A stretch of 64,000 nt of DNA from Prochlorococcus sp. AG-363-B11 (GTDB lineage: Bacteria > Cyanobacteriota > Cyanobacteriia > PCC-6307 > Cyanobiaceae). The notes under the pieces are model-generated. The model was given only the letters and a program-made list of their open reading frames with translations, ran no database searches and was not told the DNA's origin. The stretch covers positions 82,420 to 146,419 of the forward strand of contig QCFE01000001.1 in NCBI GenBank assembly GCA_003278425.1, written 5' to 3'. Below, one piece after another: positions 41,918 to 50,898 of the stretch (the stretch's first letter is position 1; the number at the start of each line of letters is the position of its first letter). The translations under genes were made by a program, and so were the position numbers.

Positions 41918-41985
41918 ACACACTAAACCCACATCATGAAAGAATATGTTCCATCGGTTGTTTCCGTAAGTCTTTGGTGTCCTCA

Positions 41986-42540
41986 ATGGCCTCTCTTATT
42001 TCTTCCCTGAAAAGATCATTCTCAAAATTACTGATCCTATTACCAGTAATTTTCGGCCTCACTGTAAGTCCTCTTGCAGTAGATGCTTTATATCCAAGCG
42101 ACCCATCTTCAGTTGATGCGCTCGATACAAGTCTTCACGGCCAAAACCTACAGAATACTGAATATGTCAAATACGACCTTTCAGGTAGAGATCTTGGCGA
42201 CGCAGATCTAAGTGGTTCATATTTCAGCGTCTCCAATCTACAAAAAGCAGATCTTCGTGGTGCAAATATGCAAAATGTAATTGCATATGCCACACGATTC
42301 GACAATGCTGATCTTTCAAATGCAAACTTTAGTGGTGCAGAACTATTAAAAAGTCGTTTTGATGGAGCAGTAATTGATGGTACAAATTTCACTAATGCTG
42401 TTCTTGACTTGCCTCAAGTAAAATTATTATGTGAAAGAGCTACTGGTCAAACTGCAGAAAGTCTAGAATGTGGGGGCCTTAATCAAAGTTACGTTCCTGC
42501 CTCTAAAGAACAAAATAAGTTCAATCCTGGTATTAGCTAA
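41986..42540 (+). CDS. Lumenal or periplasmic pentapeptide-repeat protein
   Basis: From ATG 41986 the protein (about 184 aa) has a signal peptide ending near SPLAVDA. Pentapeptide (A(N/D)LXX) repeats follow, such as LSGRDLGDADLSGSYF, LQKADLRGANMQN and NADLSNANFSGAEL, which form a right-handed beta-helix. A C-terminal region with two cysteines (KLLCERATGQTAESLECGG) is typical of cyanobacterial lumenal pentapeptide proteins. Function unknown; likely lumenal by its signal. A TTG at 41974 would add four codons. A strong terminator follows. Confidence 0.85.
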   Translation: MASLISSLKRSFSKLLILLPVIFGLTVSPLAVDALYPSDPSSVDALDTSLHGQNLQNTEYVKYDLSGRDLGDADLSGSYFSVSNLQKADLRGANMQNVIAYATRFDNADLSNANFSGAELLKSRFDGAVIDGTNFTNAVLDLPQVKLLCERATGQTAESLECGGLNQSYVPASKEQNKFNPGIS

Positions 42541-42564
42541 TACTTCCAGGATAATCAATCGCAT

Positions 42565-42600
42565 AAAAAAAAGGGTCTTAAATTTAAGGCCCTTTTTTTA
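42565..42600 (+). terminator. Rho-independent terminator
   Basis: GGGTCTTAAA at 42573 pairs with TTTAAGGCCC at 42583 (one G-T wobble) and is followed by seven Ts. An A-run lies on the other side, so it could also work for the minus-strand gene ending at 42636. Confidence 0.88.
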
Positions 42601-42635
42601 TGTGATGTATAGATAAATAACCTATTCAGAAAAAA

Positions 42636-42830
42636 CTATGGAGCTGTTATGTAATAAAAGGCAGCGGCGGCAGCTCCAATAGCAAACATTGGCACGCCTA
42701 CAAGCAAATGTGCCGTAGCAAAGCCTTGCCCTTTTGATCGCAAAATATAATAACCAACGCCAGCGGCTCCAGCAGCTAAAGGGATAGCAGTATGTAGAAG
42801 TGCGGCAACTGCGTGATAATCAAAGTTCAT
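42636..42830 (-). CDS. Small two-helix membrane protein, unknown
   Basis: The 64-aa protein is Ala/Gly-rich with two helices (LLHTAIPLAAGAAGVGYYIL and HLLVGVPMFAIGAAAAAFYY) joined by a short basic loop (RSKGQGFAT). It looks like a conserved cyanobacterial integral membrane protein, perhaps associated with thylakoid complexes, but no family name is known to me. It is convergent with the pentapeptide gene and shares the terminator region. Confidence 0.68.
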   Translation of the reverse strand: MNFDYHAVAALLHTAIPLAAGAAGVGYYILRSKGQGFATAHLLVGVPMFAIGAAAAAFYYITAP

Positions 42831-43024
42831 TCTTAAATTTGAGCTTATCTGAAGAGTATCTCAGTAATCGATGATGAGAATTCCTCCAAACCTCAATGAT
42901 GCTTTATTTCTTCATCTTCATTTATTTTATAAAACAAAGACCAAAAGCCCAAAAAGCTTTCCCAGACTAGTTTCTCTGCATAAGAGTTAAATTCTAGCCT
43001 TAAGACAAAAATTCAAACTCCTCC

Positions 43025-43369
43025 TCAAAAATCTGGAAATAGATTTGAAGGTTCCTTAGAACGAGGATGTTTGCTATACCACCACTCTTGCATCGGAGGC
43101 TGAAATCGACTTGAAAAAAAAGTCAAAATTGTGTTAATAGGCTTAGACCCTGGCTGAAGAATATCAACAGAATAAGAAGGACATCGCCTAGCAGCAATAT
43201 CAGGAACAAAGCGTCTACCTATTCTCCTCCAGCTTGGCTCTTTGCTTCTCCAAGCCAGCCTCGAACAAGGCCATGGTAAGTCTTCTCTATCAAAAAGTCT
43301 GCAGCATGGTCCTACAACACGATAGCTAAAATGACCGCCTTCACTAGGATGAACGCTCCCGTGCTCCAT
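43025..43369 (-). CDS. Conserved picocyanobacterial protein, unknown
   Basis: From ATG 43369 the protein starts MEHGSVHPSEGGHFSYRVVG and is 114 aa, rich in Arg, Trp and Pro, with four cysteines in the first half (VGPCCRL, WPCSRL, ARRCPSY). The frame is open 27 codons further (to 43450), but that region is AT-rich, reads like non-coding DNA and overlaps the petF terminator, so the shorter start is preferred. Function unknown. Confidence 0.68.
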   Translation of the reverse strand: MEHGSVHPSEGGHFSYRVVGPCCRLFDREDLPWPCSRLAWRSKEPSWRRIGRRFVPDIAARRCPSYSVDILQPGSKPINTILTFFSSRFQPPMQEWWYSKHPRSKEPSNLFPDF

Positions 43370-43430
43370 CAGATGATCTTGTTTTTTCTCTGCTAATAGT
43401 TCGAAATTCACAAATAAAAAAAATAAATTT

Positions 43431-43465
43431 AATTCAAAAAAAATAGCCACCCATTGAGGGTGGCT
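43431..43465 (-). terminator. Rho-independent terminator of petF
   Basis: AGCCACCC at 43445-43452 pairs perfectly with GGGTGGCT at 43458-43465 (loop ATTGA) and is followed on the minus strand by eight Ts. It lies 57 bp after the petF stop. Confidence 0.9.
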
Positions 43466-43521
43466 GATGAAACCTTTATTGGCAAGTATAAAAATAACTT
43501 TCTGATAGAAACAGATGCTTC

Positions 43522-43821
43522 TTAGTACAACTCTTCTTCTGCATGAGTTGTAATGCTCACATCAGAAGTTGGGTAAGCAACACAAGTCAAGACAAAGCCT
43601 GCTTCTAGCTGATCATCATCTAAGAAGCTTTGATCTGACTGATCAACACTACCTGAAGTAATTTTCCCTGCACAGGTTGAACATGCACCTGCTCTACAAG
43701 AATAGGGGAGGTCAATTCCTTGCTCCTCTGCAGCATCAAGGATGTATTGATCATCTGGGACCTCAATGGTCTGATTTAAGCCTTCACTTTCGCTAACGAG
43801 GGTTACTTTATAAGAAGCCAT
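43522..43821 (-). CDS. petF: Ferredoxin, plant-type [2Fe-2S]
   Basis: The 99-aa electron carrier takes electrons from photosystem I to FNR and other enzymes. The cluster ligands are C42, C47, C50 ([12 protein letters not shown]) and C80 (VLTCVAYP). From ATG 43821 it starts [14 protein letters not shown]. The frame runs 41 codons further upstream but crosses a 12-base G run, so the short start is used. A strong terminator follows. Confidence 0.95.
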   Translation of the reverse strand: MASYKVTLVSESEGLNQTIEVPDDQYILDAAEEQGIDLPYSCRAGACSTCAGKITSGSVDQSDQSFLDDDQLEAGFVLTCVAYPTSDVSITTHAEEELY

Positions 43822-43835
43822 GGGATATAAAGAGA

Positions 43836-43847
43836 GGGGGGGGGGGG
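43836..43847 (-). repeat. 12-base poly-G/poly-C run in petF 5' region
   Basis: Twelve consecutive G on the plus strand (C12 on the petF strand), 15-26 bases before the petF start. In AT-rich DNA this is unusual, and such runs can change length by slippage. Confidence 0.9.
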
Positions 43848-43993
43848 TTTTGGAGTTGGAGGTAAAAATTATTACCTCAAGATGAACCCTTTTTACACTG
43901 TAATGGGTCAAATGTGGCTTAAAATTGTTATAAATAACAATCAAGCCAATCTAAAGAGAAGCACTGATAAGCTGAGCTTATTAATGCTTGCAA

Positions 43994-44908
43994 TTAAGCG
44001 CTGTTTTTGCATAGGTGAATTAATGACCAATTTTCACGTTTATAAGAAGCGATAAACTTCCAATTCAATATAGAGAGAAAGCTTGTCATAGCAGCAACCT
44101 GGTCCTCTAAAAGACCGCTCAAGAAAACATGACTTTCTTTTGATGACATATGAGCAAAATCAGAAGCCAGCTCTCTAATAACACTTGAAAGGATATTACA
44201 AACAAGAAGATCTACCTTCGTTCCATTTAATTGCTTTTTCAAAGAATCAATAGAGCCTTGAGAAACTGTCAATTGATTTTGGGTAAAGTTATTTAATAGA
44301 GCATTTGCATTAGTTGCTTGTACCGCAAGAGAGTCAATATCAACTGCTCTGACTTTTTTTGCACCTAGCTTAAGAGAGGCTAGGCCAAGTATTCCACTTC
44401 CACATCCAACATCAGCAACTGTTAGCCCTGAAAGAGAGATACGCTCCAGCGCTTCTAAACATAAACGAGTCGTAGGATGTGCACCTGTACCAAATGCACT
44501 GCCTGGATCCAATTTCAGAACAATTCGATTGGAATAAATCCTAGGGAGTGAAATCCAAGATGGCAAAATTAAAAAATTTTTCCCAACTGGGTCAGGTTCC
44601 CAAAATTTCTTCCAACTTTCACTCCAATCTTCATGAACAATTTTATACCATTTAACACTTAAAGGTTTTTCTTTGAAAGCTTTGCCCAAATCCATTAAAG
44701 ATCTAACAAGTTCTTCTCGATCTTTATCAATCCATTCAGAAGAGGGCAACCAAACCATAAGAACTTGGCCCTCAGATTTTTCTAGATAACGGTTAATTGC
44801 ATAACTCTTGATACCAAGATCATCTAATCTCCAAGTCAAGCTTTCTTCAAGTTCTTGGAAATAAAATAGTTCTAATCTCCACCAAAAGAACTTTAGAGAA
44901 TCCTTCAC
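43994..44908 (-). CDS. prmA: Ribosomal protein L11 methyltransferase
   Basis: PrmA trimethylates L11. The signature DPGSAFGTGAHPTTRLCLEAL is followed by motif I VADVGCGSGILGLASLKLG, acidic VRAVDIDSLAVQATNANALLN, and VDLLVCNIL. 304 aa, with an N-terminal substrate-binding domain of about 130 residues. It precedes petF on the same strand and lies 24 bp downstream of serA, so the pair may be co-transcribed. Confidence 0.93.
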   Translation of the reverse strand: MKDSLKFFWWRLELFYFQELEESLTWRLDDLGIKSYAINRYLEKSEGQVLMVWLPSSEWIDKDREELVRSLMDLGKAFKEKPLSVKWYKIVHEDWSESWKKFWEPDPVGKNFLILPSWISLPRIYSNRIVLKLDPGSAFGTGAHPTTRLCLEALERISLSGLTVADVGCGSGILGLASLKLGAKKVRAVDIDSLAVQATNANALLNNFTQNQLTVSQGSIDSLKKQLNGTKVDLLVCNILSSVIRELASDFAHMSSKESHVFLSGLLEDQVAAMTSFLSILNWKFIASYKRENWSLIHLCKNSA

Positions 44909-44932
44909 CTTTAAAAAATAGAAAAGCGTAAA

Positions 44933-46519
44933 TCACAATGTAATGGGATGAGCCTGATTAATACCCTCTACAGAAAGAATTGAAGTCAACAATTGGGGCG
45001 GGATTGGATCATCAATGCTTAAAACCATTACAGCCTCACCTCTAACAATTTTTCTACCAACCTGCATAGCTGCAATATTCACATTATGAGCACCAAGCAG
45101 TGACCCTAGTTTCCCAATAATCCCTGGCATATCTCTATGACGAGTAAAAAGCATGTATCTACTTGGAGAAACATTTACAGGGAATTCATCAATACTAGAA
45201 ATACATAAGGCTCCCTCAGCCAAAACGGTCCCTGCAAGACTGTGAGACCCACTATCAGTTACTGCTGTTAATTGCAATGAACCTCCAGGGAAGTCAGGGC
45301 TTACTTCATCTTTTACTTCCTCAATACTTATACCTCTACCTTGTGCTTCTAAAGAAGCATTTACATAATTAATCCTGTCGCCCAATGCGGTAGAAAGCAA
45401 GCCTTTCAAAGTAGCTACAATTAAAGGTTGAGAAGGATGATGAGCAAACTCTCCTTGAAGAAGTACCTCTATTTTTTGAATCTGTCCCCCTGAAACCTGA
45501 CAAAGTAATAATCCAAGTGTTTCTGCAAGTTGCAAATGAGGTTTTAAACTATCCATGATCTCTGCAGAAAGTCCTGGAATATTTACAGCACTCCTTGCAG
45601 GCAAACCTAAGAGAACGTCCCTAATTTGCTCGGCAACATCAATAGCCACGTTGACCTGAGCTTCCTCAGTAGAAGCACCCAAATGAGGAGTAAGAATTAA
45701 TCCCTTCTCGACATTTAAAAGAGGCGACTGAGCATTTAATGGTTCCTGAGCATATACATCTAGAGCTGCGCCAGAAATAACTCCAGAATTCAATGCATGA
45801 GCAAGATCAGACTCATTAATTATTCCCCCTCTGGCACAATTCACCAATCTTGCATTCTTTTTCATTGTTGATAACAATTTTAAATCAACAAGATTCTCTG
45901 TTTCAGGAGTCCTAGGCAAATGCAGAGTTATAAAATCAGCCTCTTGAAAAAGGTCTTCTATAGAGCCAAGTCGGACTTGCATTTGAAGAGCCCTCTCTGA
46001 AGAAACAAAAGGGTCAAATGCCATAACATCCATTCCCATAGCATTAGCAACTTTTGCAACATGCGATCCAATTTTCCCAAGACCAACTACACCCAAAATT
46101 TTCTTATATAACTCGTTCCCAACAAATTTTTTCCTATCCCATCCTCCTTTAATTGTATTTGCATGTGCGTTTGGTATATGCCTTGAAAGTGATAAAAGCA
46201 AGGCCAGGGCATGTTCAGCAGCAGCAATAGTATTACCACCGGGTGAATTAACTACTATCACTCCACGCTTAGTAGCAGCTTTCACATCAACGTTGTCGAC
46301 ACCTACACCTGCTCTCCCAATAATGCGAAGTTTTTCTCCAGCATCTATAACTTCTGATGTAACTTGAGTACCCGATCGGATCATTAAAGCGTCATAGCCT
46401 CCTATGATCTCTCTAAGCTGTTCGGGGGGAAGTCCTATCCTCTGATCAACTTGAGATACCTGGCTCAGGATCTCAATGCCTGATTGGTTAATAGCGTCTG
46501 AAACAAGAACTTTTGTCAT
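44933..46519 (-). CDS. serA: D-3-phosphoglycerate dehydrogenase
   Basis: SerA begins serine synthesis. The N-terminal catalytic and NAD domains show GRAGVGVDNVDVKAATKRGV, NTIAAAEHALALLL, VGLGKIGSHVAKVANAMGMDV and the catalytic LTPHLGAST. An intervening domain precedes the C-terminal ACT regulatory domain (FTRHRDMPGIIGKLGSLLGAHNVNIAAMQVGR). 528 aa, typical of the long form. Confidence 0.96.
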   Translation of the reverse strand: MTKVLVSDAINQSGIEILSQVSQVDQRIGLPPEQLREIIGGYDALMIRSGTQVTSEVIDAGEKLRIIGRAGVGVDNVDVKAATKRGVIVVNSPGGNTIAAAEHALALLLSLSRHIPNAHANTIKGGWDRKKFVGNELYKKILGVVGLGKIGSHVAKVANAMGMDVMAFDPFVSSERALQMQVRLGSIEDLFQEADFITLHLPRTPETENLVDLKLLSTMKKNARLVNCARGGIINESDLAHALNSGVISGAALDVYAQEPLNAQSPLLNVEKGLILTPHLGASTEEAQVNVAIDVAEQIRDVLLGLPARSAVNIPGLSAEIMDSLKPHLQLAETLGLLLCQVSGGQIQKIEVLLQGEFAHHPSQPLIVATLKGLLSTALGDRINYVNASLEAQGRGISIEEVKDEVSPDFPGGSLQLTAVTDSGSHSLAGTVLAEGALCISSIDEFPVNVSPSRYMLFTRHRDMPGIIGKLGSLLGAHNVNIAAMQVGRKIVRGEAVMVLSIDDPIPPQLLTSILSVEGINQAHPITL

Positions 46520-46604
46520 TTAAGGCGAAACTATGCCTGAATAAACTTTAATAAGCAAAATCTATCTGATCAGTTTTCGATAAGACAGGTCAGAATTTAA
46601 ACAA

Positions 46605-47183
46605 TTGAGGATTGCTTTTGTGGCCACTTGCATACTGGTTCTAAAACAAGAAAATACCGCCTATGAGTTATGGGAAAAACTCAAGAATTGTCAAATACAA
46701 ATCACCAAATACCAAGTGATAGAACCAACTTCCAAGAGCTCTGGTAATTCAATGAAAACCGAAAATCTTGACAACTCTCGCATACTTGAAGTGGTCAAAT
46801 TGGAAAATGTGAAATTATTGAATCCTATTCTTTCTAGAAAAGAGCGACAAAAAAAAATGTCCTTGTGGCTAATGCCTTTTGGTTTTATAGCTGGCATAAC
46901 TTTCGCAGGAATGACAAATTTAAAAACTTTTTCTAACTTTGGTTTTAGTCAATCAGGCGAAACGATTATTGGTGGATTATTAGGGATGGGTTCAGGTTGG
47001 ATAGGAAGTTTCTTTGGGGCAAGGAGTGTGAATTCATCTAATGAGGATCTAAAAAGACTTGTAAAATATAATGAACAAGGTTTCTGGCTGATTCTTTTGG
47101 AAACCCCATATGAGGTCGAACTTCCCTGGCAGTTAATTAAAGGAGTCGAACCTGCGGAAATAATTAATCTAGATTTAATTTGA
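46605..47183 (+). CDS. Conserved cyanobacterial protein with two membrane segments, unknown
   Basis: Up to 192 aa. The frame starts at TTG 46605; GTG 46620 (reads M-ATCILVLKQENTAYELW) is a better match to the usual beginning of such proteins. The middle has two hydrophobic segments (LWLMPFGFIAGITFAG and TIIGGLLGMGSGWIGSFFG). The C-terminal part is soluble (GFWLILLETPYEVELPWQLIKGVEP). Its stop overlaps the TTG start of the S4-domain gene, so the two are coupled. Function unknown. Confidence 0.75.
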   Translation: MRIAFVATCILVLKQENTAYELWEKLKNCQIQITKYQVIEPTSKSSGNSMKTENLDNSRILEVVKLENVKLLNPILSRKERQKKMSLWLMPFGFIAGITFAGMTNLKTFSNFGFSQSGETIIGGLLGMGSGWIGSFFGARSVNSSNEDLKRLVKYNEQGFWLILLETPYEVELPWQLIKGVEPAEIINLDLI

Positions 47184-47968
47184 AACTTTCTAGGAAAAAA
47201 CTGCTTAAAAGCTGCATTTATCCTATTGAGGCCAATCAAATATTAGTCCAAGTAGAAGGAGTGCTTAAAACATGGCAACCAACTTGGACCCCATTTATTT
47301 CTGCTCCAATCCGAGAAGAGATCATAAAAATTTTAGGGGCAATTACAGATATAAGTTACTCCTCAAATGGTGGGTATCAGAATGCTGAGCGGCAAAGGAT
47401 TCTTATAACCAGGACTCATCAACAAGATATTATCAATCAAAGCAAAATTCCAATTAATGCTATTCAAATAGAAGGAAACTTTTTATTCGATAGAACTGAG
47501 CTTCAAGACTTTTTCGAGGTATTAATTCAATCAGGGCTAAAGCAAGAGCAAATTGGAGATATATGGATCACTGGGGACAAAGGTGCACATGCTATATGCA
47601 CCCCAGAAGCTTCGATGATCCTAGAAAATCAAACAGGATTTATTAGAGATGTAAAAATCATCTTTAAATCACTGAACCTCAATGAAATTAAGCTTCCTCA
47701 GCAAAGGAACCCTCGAAAGATTTGCACAGTAGAAGCTTCTAAAAGACTAGATGCTATTAGTTCGGCAGGGTTTGGTCTATCAAGAGCAAAAATAATCAAC
47801 AAAATTAAGCAAGGCAAATTAAGGCTAAATTGGAATGTCACAGATAATGCCAGTCGATCAATTTCAATAGGTGATCGATTACAGCTAGAAGGGAAGGGCA
47901 GTATAGAAGTACTTAATCTTGAAATCACGAAGAGAGGTAGATGGAAAGTTGAATTACTAAAAAAATGA
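47180..47968 (+). CDS. Photosystem II S4-domain (YlmH-like) protein
   Basis: The 262-aa protein matches the YlmH-like family annotated as photosystem II S4 domain protein in cyanobacteria. N-terminal RNA-binding-like region with ISYSSNGGYQNAERQRILI, then FLFDRTELQDFFEVLIQSG and IGDIWITGDKGAHAI. The C-terminal S4 domain is KRLDAISSAGFGLSRAKIINKIKQGKLRLNW. S4 domains bind structured RNA. The start is TTG at 47180, overlapping the preceding stop. Confidence 0.85.
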   Translation: MKLSRKKLLKSCIYPIEANQILVQVEGVLKTWQPTWTPFISAPIREEIIKILGAITDISYSSNGGYQNAERQRILITRTHQQDIINQSKIPINAIQIEGNFLFDRTELQDFFEVLIQSGLKQEQIGDIWITGDKGAHAICTPEASMILENQTGFIRDVKIIFKSLNLNEIKLPQQRNPRKICTVEASKRLDAISSAGFGLSRAKIINKIKQGKLRLNWNVTDNASRSISIGDRLQLEGKGSIEVLNLEITKRGRWKVELLKK

Positions 47969-48044
47969 AATTGCTTAAGGTCTTTACTGCTAGCTTGTGG
48001 GAAGAAGAGCCTAAAGTAAAACCAATATTCAAATGGTTTTCTTC

Positions 48045-48116
48045 GGGCGATTAGCTCAGAGGTAGAGCACTACCTTGACACGGTAGGAGTCACTGGTTCG
48101 ATTCCAGTATCGCCCA
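48045..48116 (+). tRNA. tRNA-Val (anticodon GAC)
   Basis: Cloverleaf: acceptor GGGCGAT pairs with ATCGCCC; the D arm contains TTAGCTCAGAGGTAGAGC; the anticodon stem CTACC/GGTAG holds TTGACAC with anticodon GAC; the T arm is CTGGTTCGATTCCAG. CCA is not encoded. It ends 6 bp before the murD start. Confidence 0.96.
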
Positions 48117-48122
48117 TTAAAC

Positions 48123-49532
48123 GTGAAAGAAATTTCTCACCCCAACAAAATAGTTATTGTTATTGGCCTGGGAAGTTCAGGTATTGGCGCTGCTAGATTT
48201 CTAAACTACACCGGCCAAAATGTAATCGTATTTGAAAAGTCTCAAGAAGACTCCTTCAAAGAAATTGCTAAAACCTTACAAGCAGAAGGTATAAAAGTTG
48301 AGCTTGGAAAACCTTTAACAATTCCAACATTTGAACCATTTCTGAGCAATCTTTCAGAAATTGTGATCAGTCCAGGAATCCCATGGGACCATAATGTACT
48401 AAATCAATTACGAGACAAAGGGATAAAAGTCACTTCAGAAATAGCCATTGCTTGGGAAAGCTTATGCTCAATTCCTTGGATAGGAGTAACAGGTACAAAT
48501 GGGAAAACAACCGTAGCCCAAATGATTGATCATGTTTTAAACAGTAGTAATGTGCCATCTAGCATTGGAGGAAATGTAGGTAATGCTGCCAGCGAACTTG
48601 CTTTGGAATTTGAAAAATCTCCAATAACAAAGCCTCAATGGTTAGTAATGGAATTAAGCAGTTATCAAATAGAAAGTGCGCCTCGGATATCTCCTCAGAT
48701 AGGCATATGGACAACTCTTACACCTGATCACCTAGAGAGACATGGCACAATGGAAAATTATATAAATATAAAGCGTGGACTTCTAGAAAAATCATCAATA
48801 CGTATTTATAATGCTGATGATAAATATTTAGCAAAACATAGAGCAGAACTACCTGCTGGCAAGTGGATCAGCACAAAATTGAAAGATACTCAAGCAAACT
48901 CCAACGACTTATGGTTATCACCAGACGGAATATTGATGGAAAAGAATACAAAGTTATTTAATTCAGATGTTCTAAATTTAAAAGGAAACCACAACTTACA
49001 AAATCTACTCTTAGTTACAGCAGCAGCTAGAGAGATCGGTCTTTCAAAAGAACAGATTAAAAATGGAATTACTACATTCAAAGTTATCCCACATAGGCTT
49101 GAAATAGTATCTAAAATTAATCATATAGAAATTTTAAATGATAGTAAAGCAACAAATTTTGATTCAGCTGATATAGGCTTAAAAGCAACTTTATCCCCTG
49201 CAATACTTATTGCTGGAGGCAGGGTAAAAAAAGGCAATGCAAGCAATTGGTTAACAACTATTCAAGAAAGGACCTGTTCAGTTATTTTATTCGGAGAGAG
49301 TAGGCAGGAGTTAAAATTACTCTTAGAGGAAATCGGATATAATAAAGCAGTGTATTGCTATCCAGACCTTCATTTGGCTGTTTCCCAAGCAATTAAAATA
49401 TCTAAAAAGTTGAAGGCTAATAGCATTTTGTTCTCTCCTGGTTGTGCAAGTTTTGATTTATATAAAAATTTCGAAGAAAGAGGTGATCACTTTAAAGAGT
49501 TAATAAAAGAGGCCATTGATTCTAAGACTTAA
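48123..49532 (+). CDS. murD: UDP-N-acetylmuramoylalanine-D-glutamate ligase
   Basis: MurD adds D-glutamate to UDP-MurNAc-Ala in peptidoglycan synthesis. Motifs are VIGLGSSGIGAARFL at the N-terminus, the ATP-binding GVTGTNGKTTVAQMI, SSYQIE, TLTPDHLERHG and HRLE/NDSKATN. 469 aa. The start is GTG at 48123, six bases after tRNA-Val, which leaves almost no 5' leader. Confidence 0.95.
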   Translation: MKEISHPNKIVIVIGLGSSGIGAARFLNYTGQNVIVFEKSQEDSFKEIAKTLQAEGIKVELGKPLTIPTFEPFLSNLSEIVISPGIPWDHNVLNQLRDKGIKVTSEIAIAWESLCSIPWIGVTGTNGKTTVAQMIDHVLNSSNVPSSIGGNVGNAASELALEFEKSPITKPQWLVMELSSYQIESAPRISPQIGIWTTLTPDHLERHGTMENYINIKRGLLEKSSIRIYNADDKYLAKHRAELPAGKWISTKLKDTQANSNDLWLSPDGILMEKNTKLFNSDVLNLKGNHNLQNLLLVTAAAREIGLSKEQIKNGITTFKVIPHRLEIVSKINHIEILNDSKATNFDSADIGLKATLSPAILIAGGRVKKGNASNWLTTIQERTCSVILFGESRQELKLLLEEIGYNKAVYCYPDLHLAVSQAIKISKKLKANSILFSPGCASFDLYKNFEERGDHFKELIKEAIDSKT

Positions 49533-49662
49533 GAAAGAAGAAGTTAACTACCTAAGTTAATTTTTCCAGAATTCAATTAACTAGTGGTCGGTGATCACTC
49601 CAATTTTCTAGTAGCAAATTCAATAGTTCAAAGATATATTTCATTCAGAAAAGGCATTTATC

Positions 49663-49989
49663 GTGCAAGAGATTCCTCCAGTCCCTGAATCTATAAGCCA
49701 CAAAAAGCTAAAAAAGCTTTTTTCTGATGCAAGAAAAGACTTTAATGCAACCACTGAGCATTCGAGTCAAACATCAGAAGAAAAACAAAAGCTTGAAAAC
49801 TTATTGTTGACATGGGCAACTTCAAGCAAGGAACTCCTTCGGGCACTAAAAGAGGAGAACCATTGCTTATCTGAACTTAAGGAAGCAAATTCTCTACTTG
49901 CCCTAGGAGCAATGGAAGCTCATATTAATATGGCCTTACAGGCCTTAAAAGCATCAGGTAAGGATGATCGACTTTTTGGCAAAAGTTAA
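49663..49989 (+). CDS. Small helical protein, unknown
   Basis: The 108-aa protein is almost wholly helical and charged, with heptad-like stretches (SEEKQKLENLLLTWATSSKELLRALKEENHCLSELKEANSLL) that suggest a coiled coil. The start is GTG at 49663. It resembles conserved marine picocyanobacterial hypotheticals. No function is known. Confidence 0.68.
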   Translation: MQEIPPVPESISHKKLKKLFSDARKDFNATTEHSSQTSEEKQKLENLLLTWATSSKELLRALKEENHCLSELKEANSLLALGAMEAHINMALQALKASGKDDRLFGKS

Positions 49990-50006
49990 TTAGGAGATTC
50001 CTAAAA

Positions 50007-50408
50007 CTATATTTTCTTTTTTAATTGAAGATACAAATCATCTACTCGCTTCCGATTAACCCCAAGGTCACCCAGTCCTATCCTGGAAGCTGATCTAACT
50101 TGAATTATATCTTTTGATTCAATCAAAAGTATTTCAAGGTCATCTGGGAACCGGAAAACTAGACTCCTCACAATTCCATGCCAATAGTGATCTGTACTTT
50201 CAACTTCATTTACTCTTGGCAAAGAAGATGCAATACCTACAAGTTCTTTATAAGCATTTCTTAAGTTTGGGAAAGACCACTCAACTCGGGTACAATTAGA
50301 TGAAATTAAGCATTCCGAAAGATTGCCAGAGCTATTTAAAGCCATTACTGAGTTAATTCCAATTAACACTACTATAAGCACTTGAGATAAAGCAATTATC
50401 AACTTCAT
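50007..50408 (-). CDS. DUF1499 family protein, exported
   Basis: The 133-aa protein has a signal peptide (LIIALSQVLIVVLIGINSVMA) and then the DUF1499 core, ending with the characteristic IIQVRSASRIGLGDLGVNRKRVDDL. DUF1499 proteins are widespread in cyanobacteria and plastids. They are of unknown function, probably lumenal or periplasmic here. Convergent with the preceding small gene. Confidence 0.88.
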   Translation of the reverse strand: MKLIIALSQVLIVVLIGINSVMALNSSGNLSECLISSNCTRVEWSFPNLRNAYKELVGIASSLPRVNEVESTDHYWHGIVRSLVFRFPDDLEILLIESKDIIQVRSASRIGLGDLGVNRKRVDDLYLQLKKKI

Positions 50409-50504
50409 ATATAAAGTGTTTATCCTTATAGTTATAATCCAGATTGAACTTGTAAAGAGATATTTTGGTTGACAAATTTTAGTTTATTAATATAAAGTGA
50501 GAAT

Positions 50505-50687
50505 ATGTCTAATATCAAGAAAAGACCTACCAAAAGGTTGATAAATCAAATTAATTTCGAAGAAATTGATCACAGGCTTTCATGCGGATGGCATGTAGAG
50601 GTCGAAGAAAGTGGACAACGAAAAAGGTACTTAAGACAAACAAAGAATAATGCTGCACTTGAAACCGATGGAAGAATTACTATTTGA
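50505..50687 (+). CDS. Small basic protein, unknown
   Basis: The 60-aa protein is basic at its start (MSNIKKRPTKRLINQ) with an EEIDHRLSCGWHVEVEESGQRKRYLRQ core. It has no membrane segment and is soluble and small. No family is recognised. ATG 50505. The 197 bp after it contain a short upstream frame at 50839. Confidence 0.5.
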   Translation: MSNIKKRPTKRLINQINFEEIDHRLSCGWHVEVEESGQRKRYLRQTKNNAALETDGRITI

Positions 50688-50838
50688 GCTCATTTAGATC
50701 AGAGTCTCTAAAAGAAAAACACCTAATAAAGAATTCATATTCATTCCATTTAAAGCTTAAAAAAGAGAATTTAGACTAAAAAGCTATTAAAATTGATCTA
50801 AGCATTAATGAGCACTCAATCTCTAAGGAGAAAACTTC

Positions 50839-50898
50839 ATGAAAATAACGTTTTCTCAAATAAAGGCTACTTTTTTTAACTTCCATGGACCCTTTTGA
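50839..50898 (+). CDS. 19-aa upstream peptide (possible leader)
   Basis: ATG 50839 begins a 19-codon frame (MKITFSQIKATFFNFHGPF) with a good ribosome-binding site AAGGAG eight bases upstream. Its end runs 14 bases into the next frame, which starts at 50885. Such overlap is typical of translational coupling, but no conservation can be checked here. Confidence 0.35.
   Translation: MKITFSQIKATFFNFHGPF

Noticed and set aside
43370..43450. Upstream extension of the 43025 gene
   Set aside because: It overlaps the petF terminator and reads as AT-rich non-coding DNA.
43822..43944. 41-codon extension of ferredoxin
   Set aside because: It passes through the C12 run and does not fit the ferredoxin family length.
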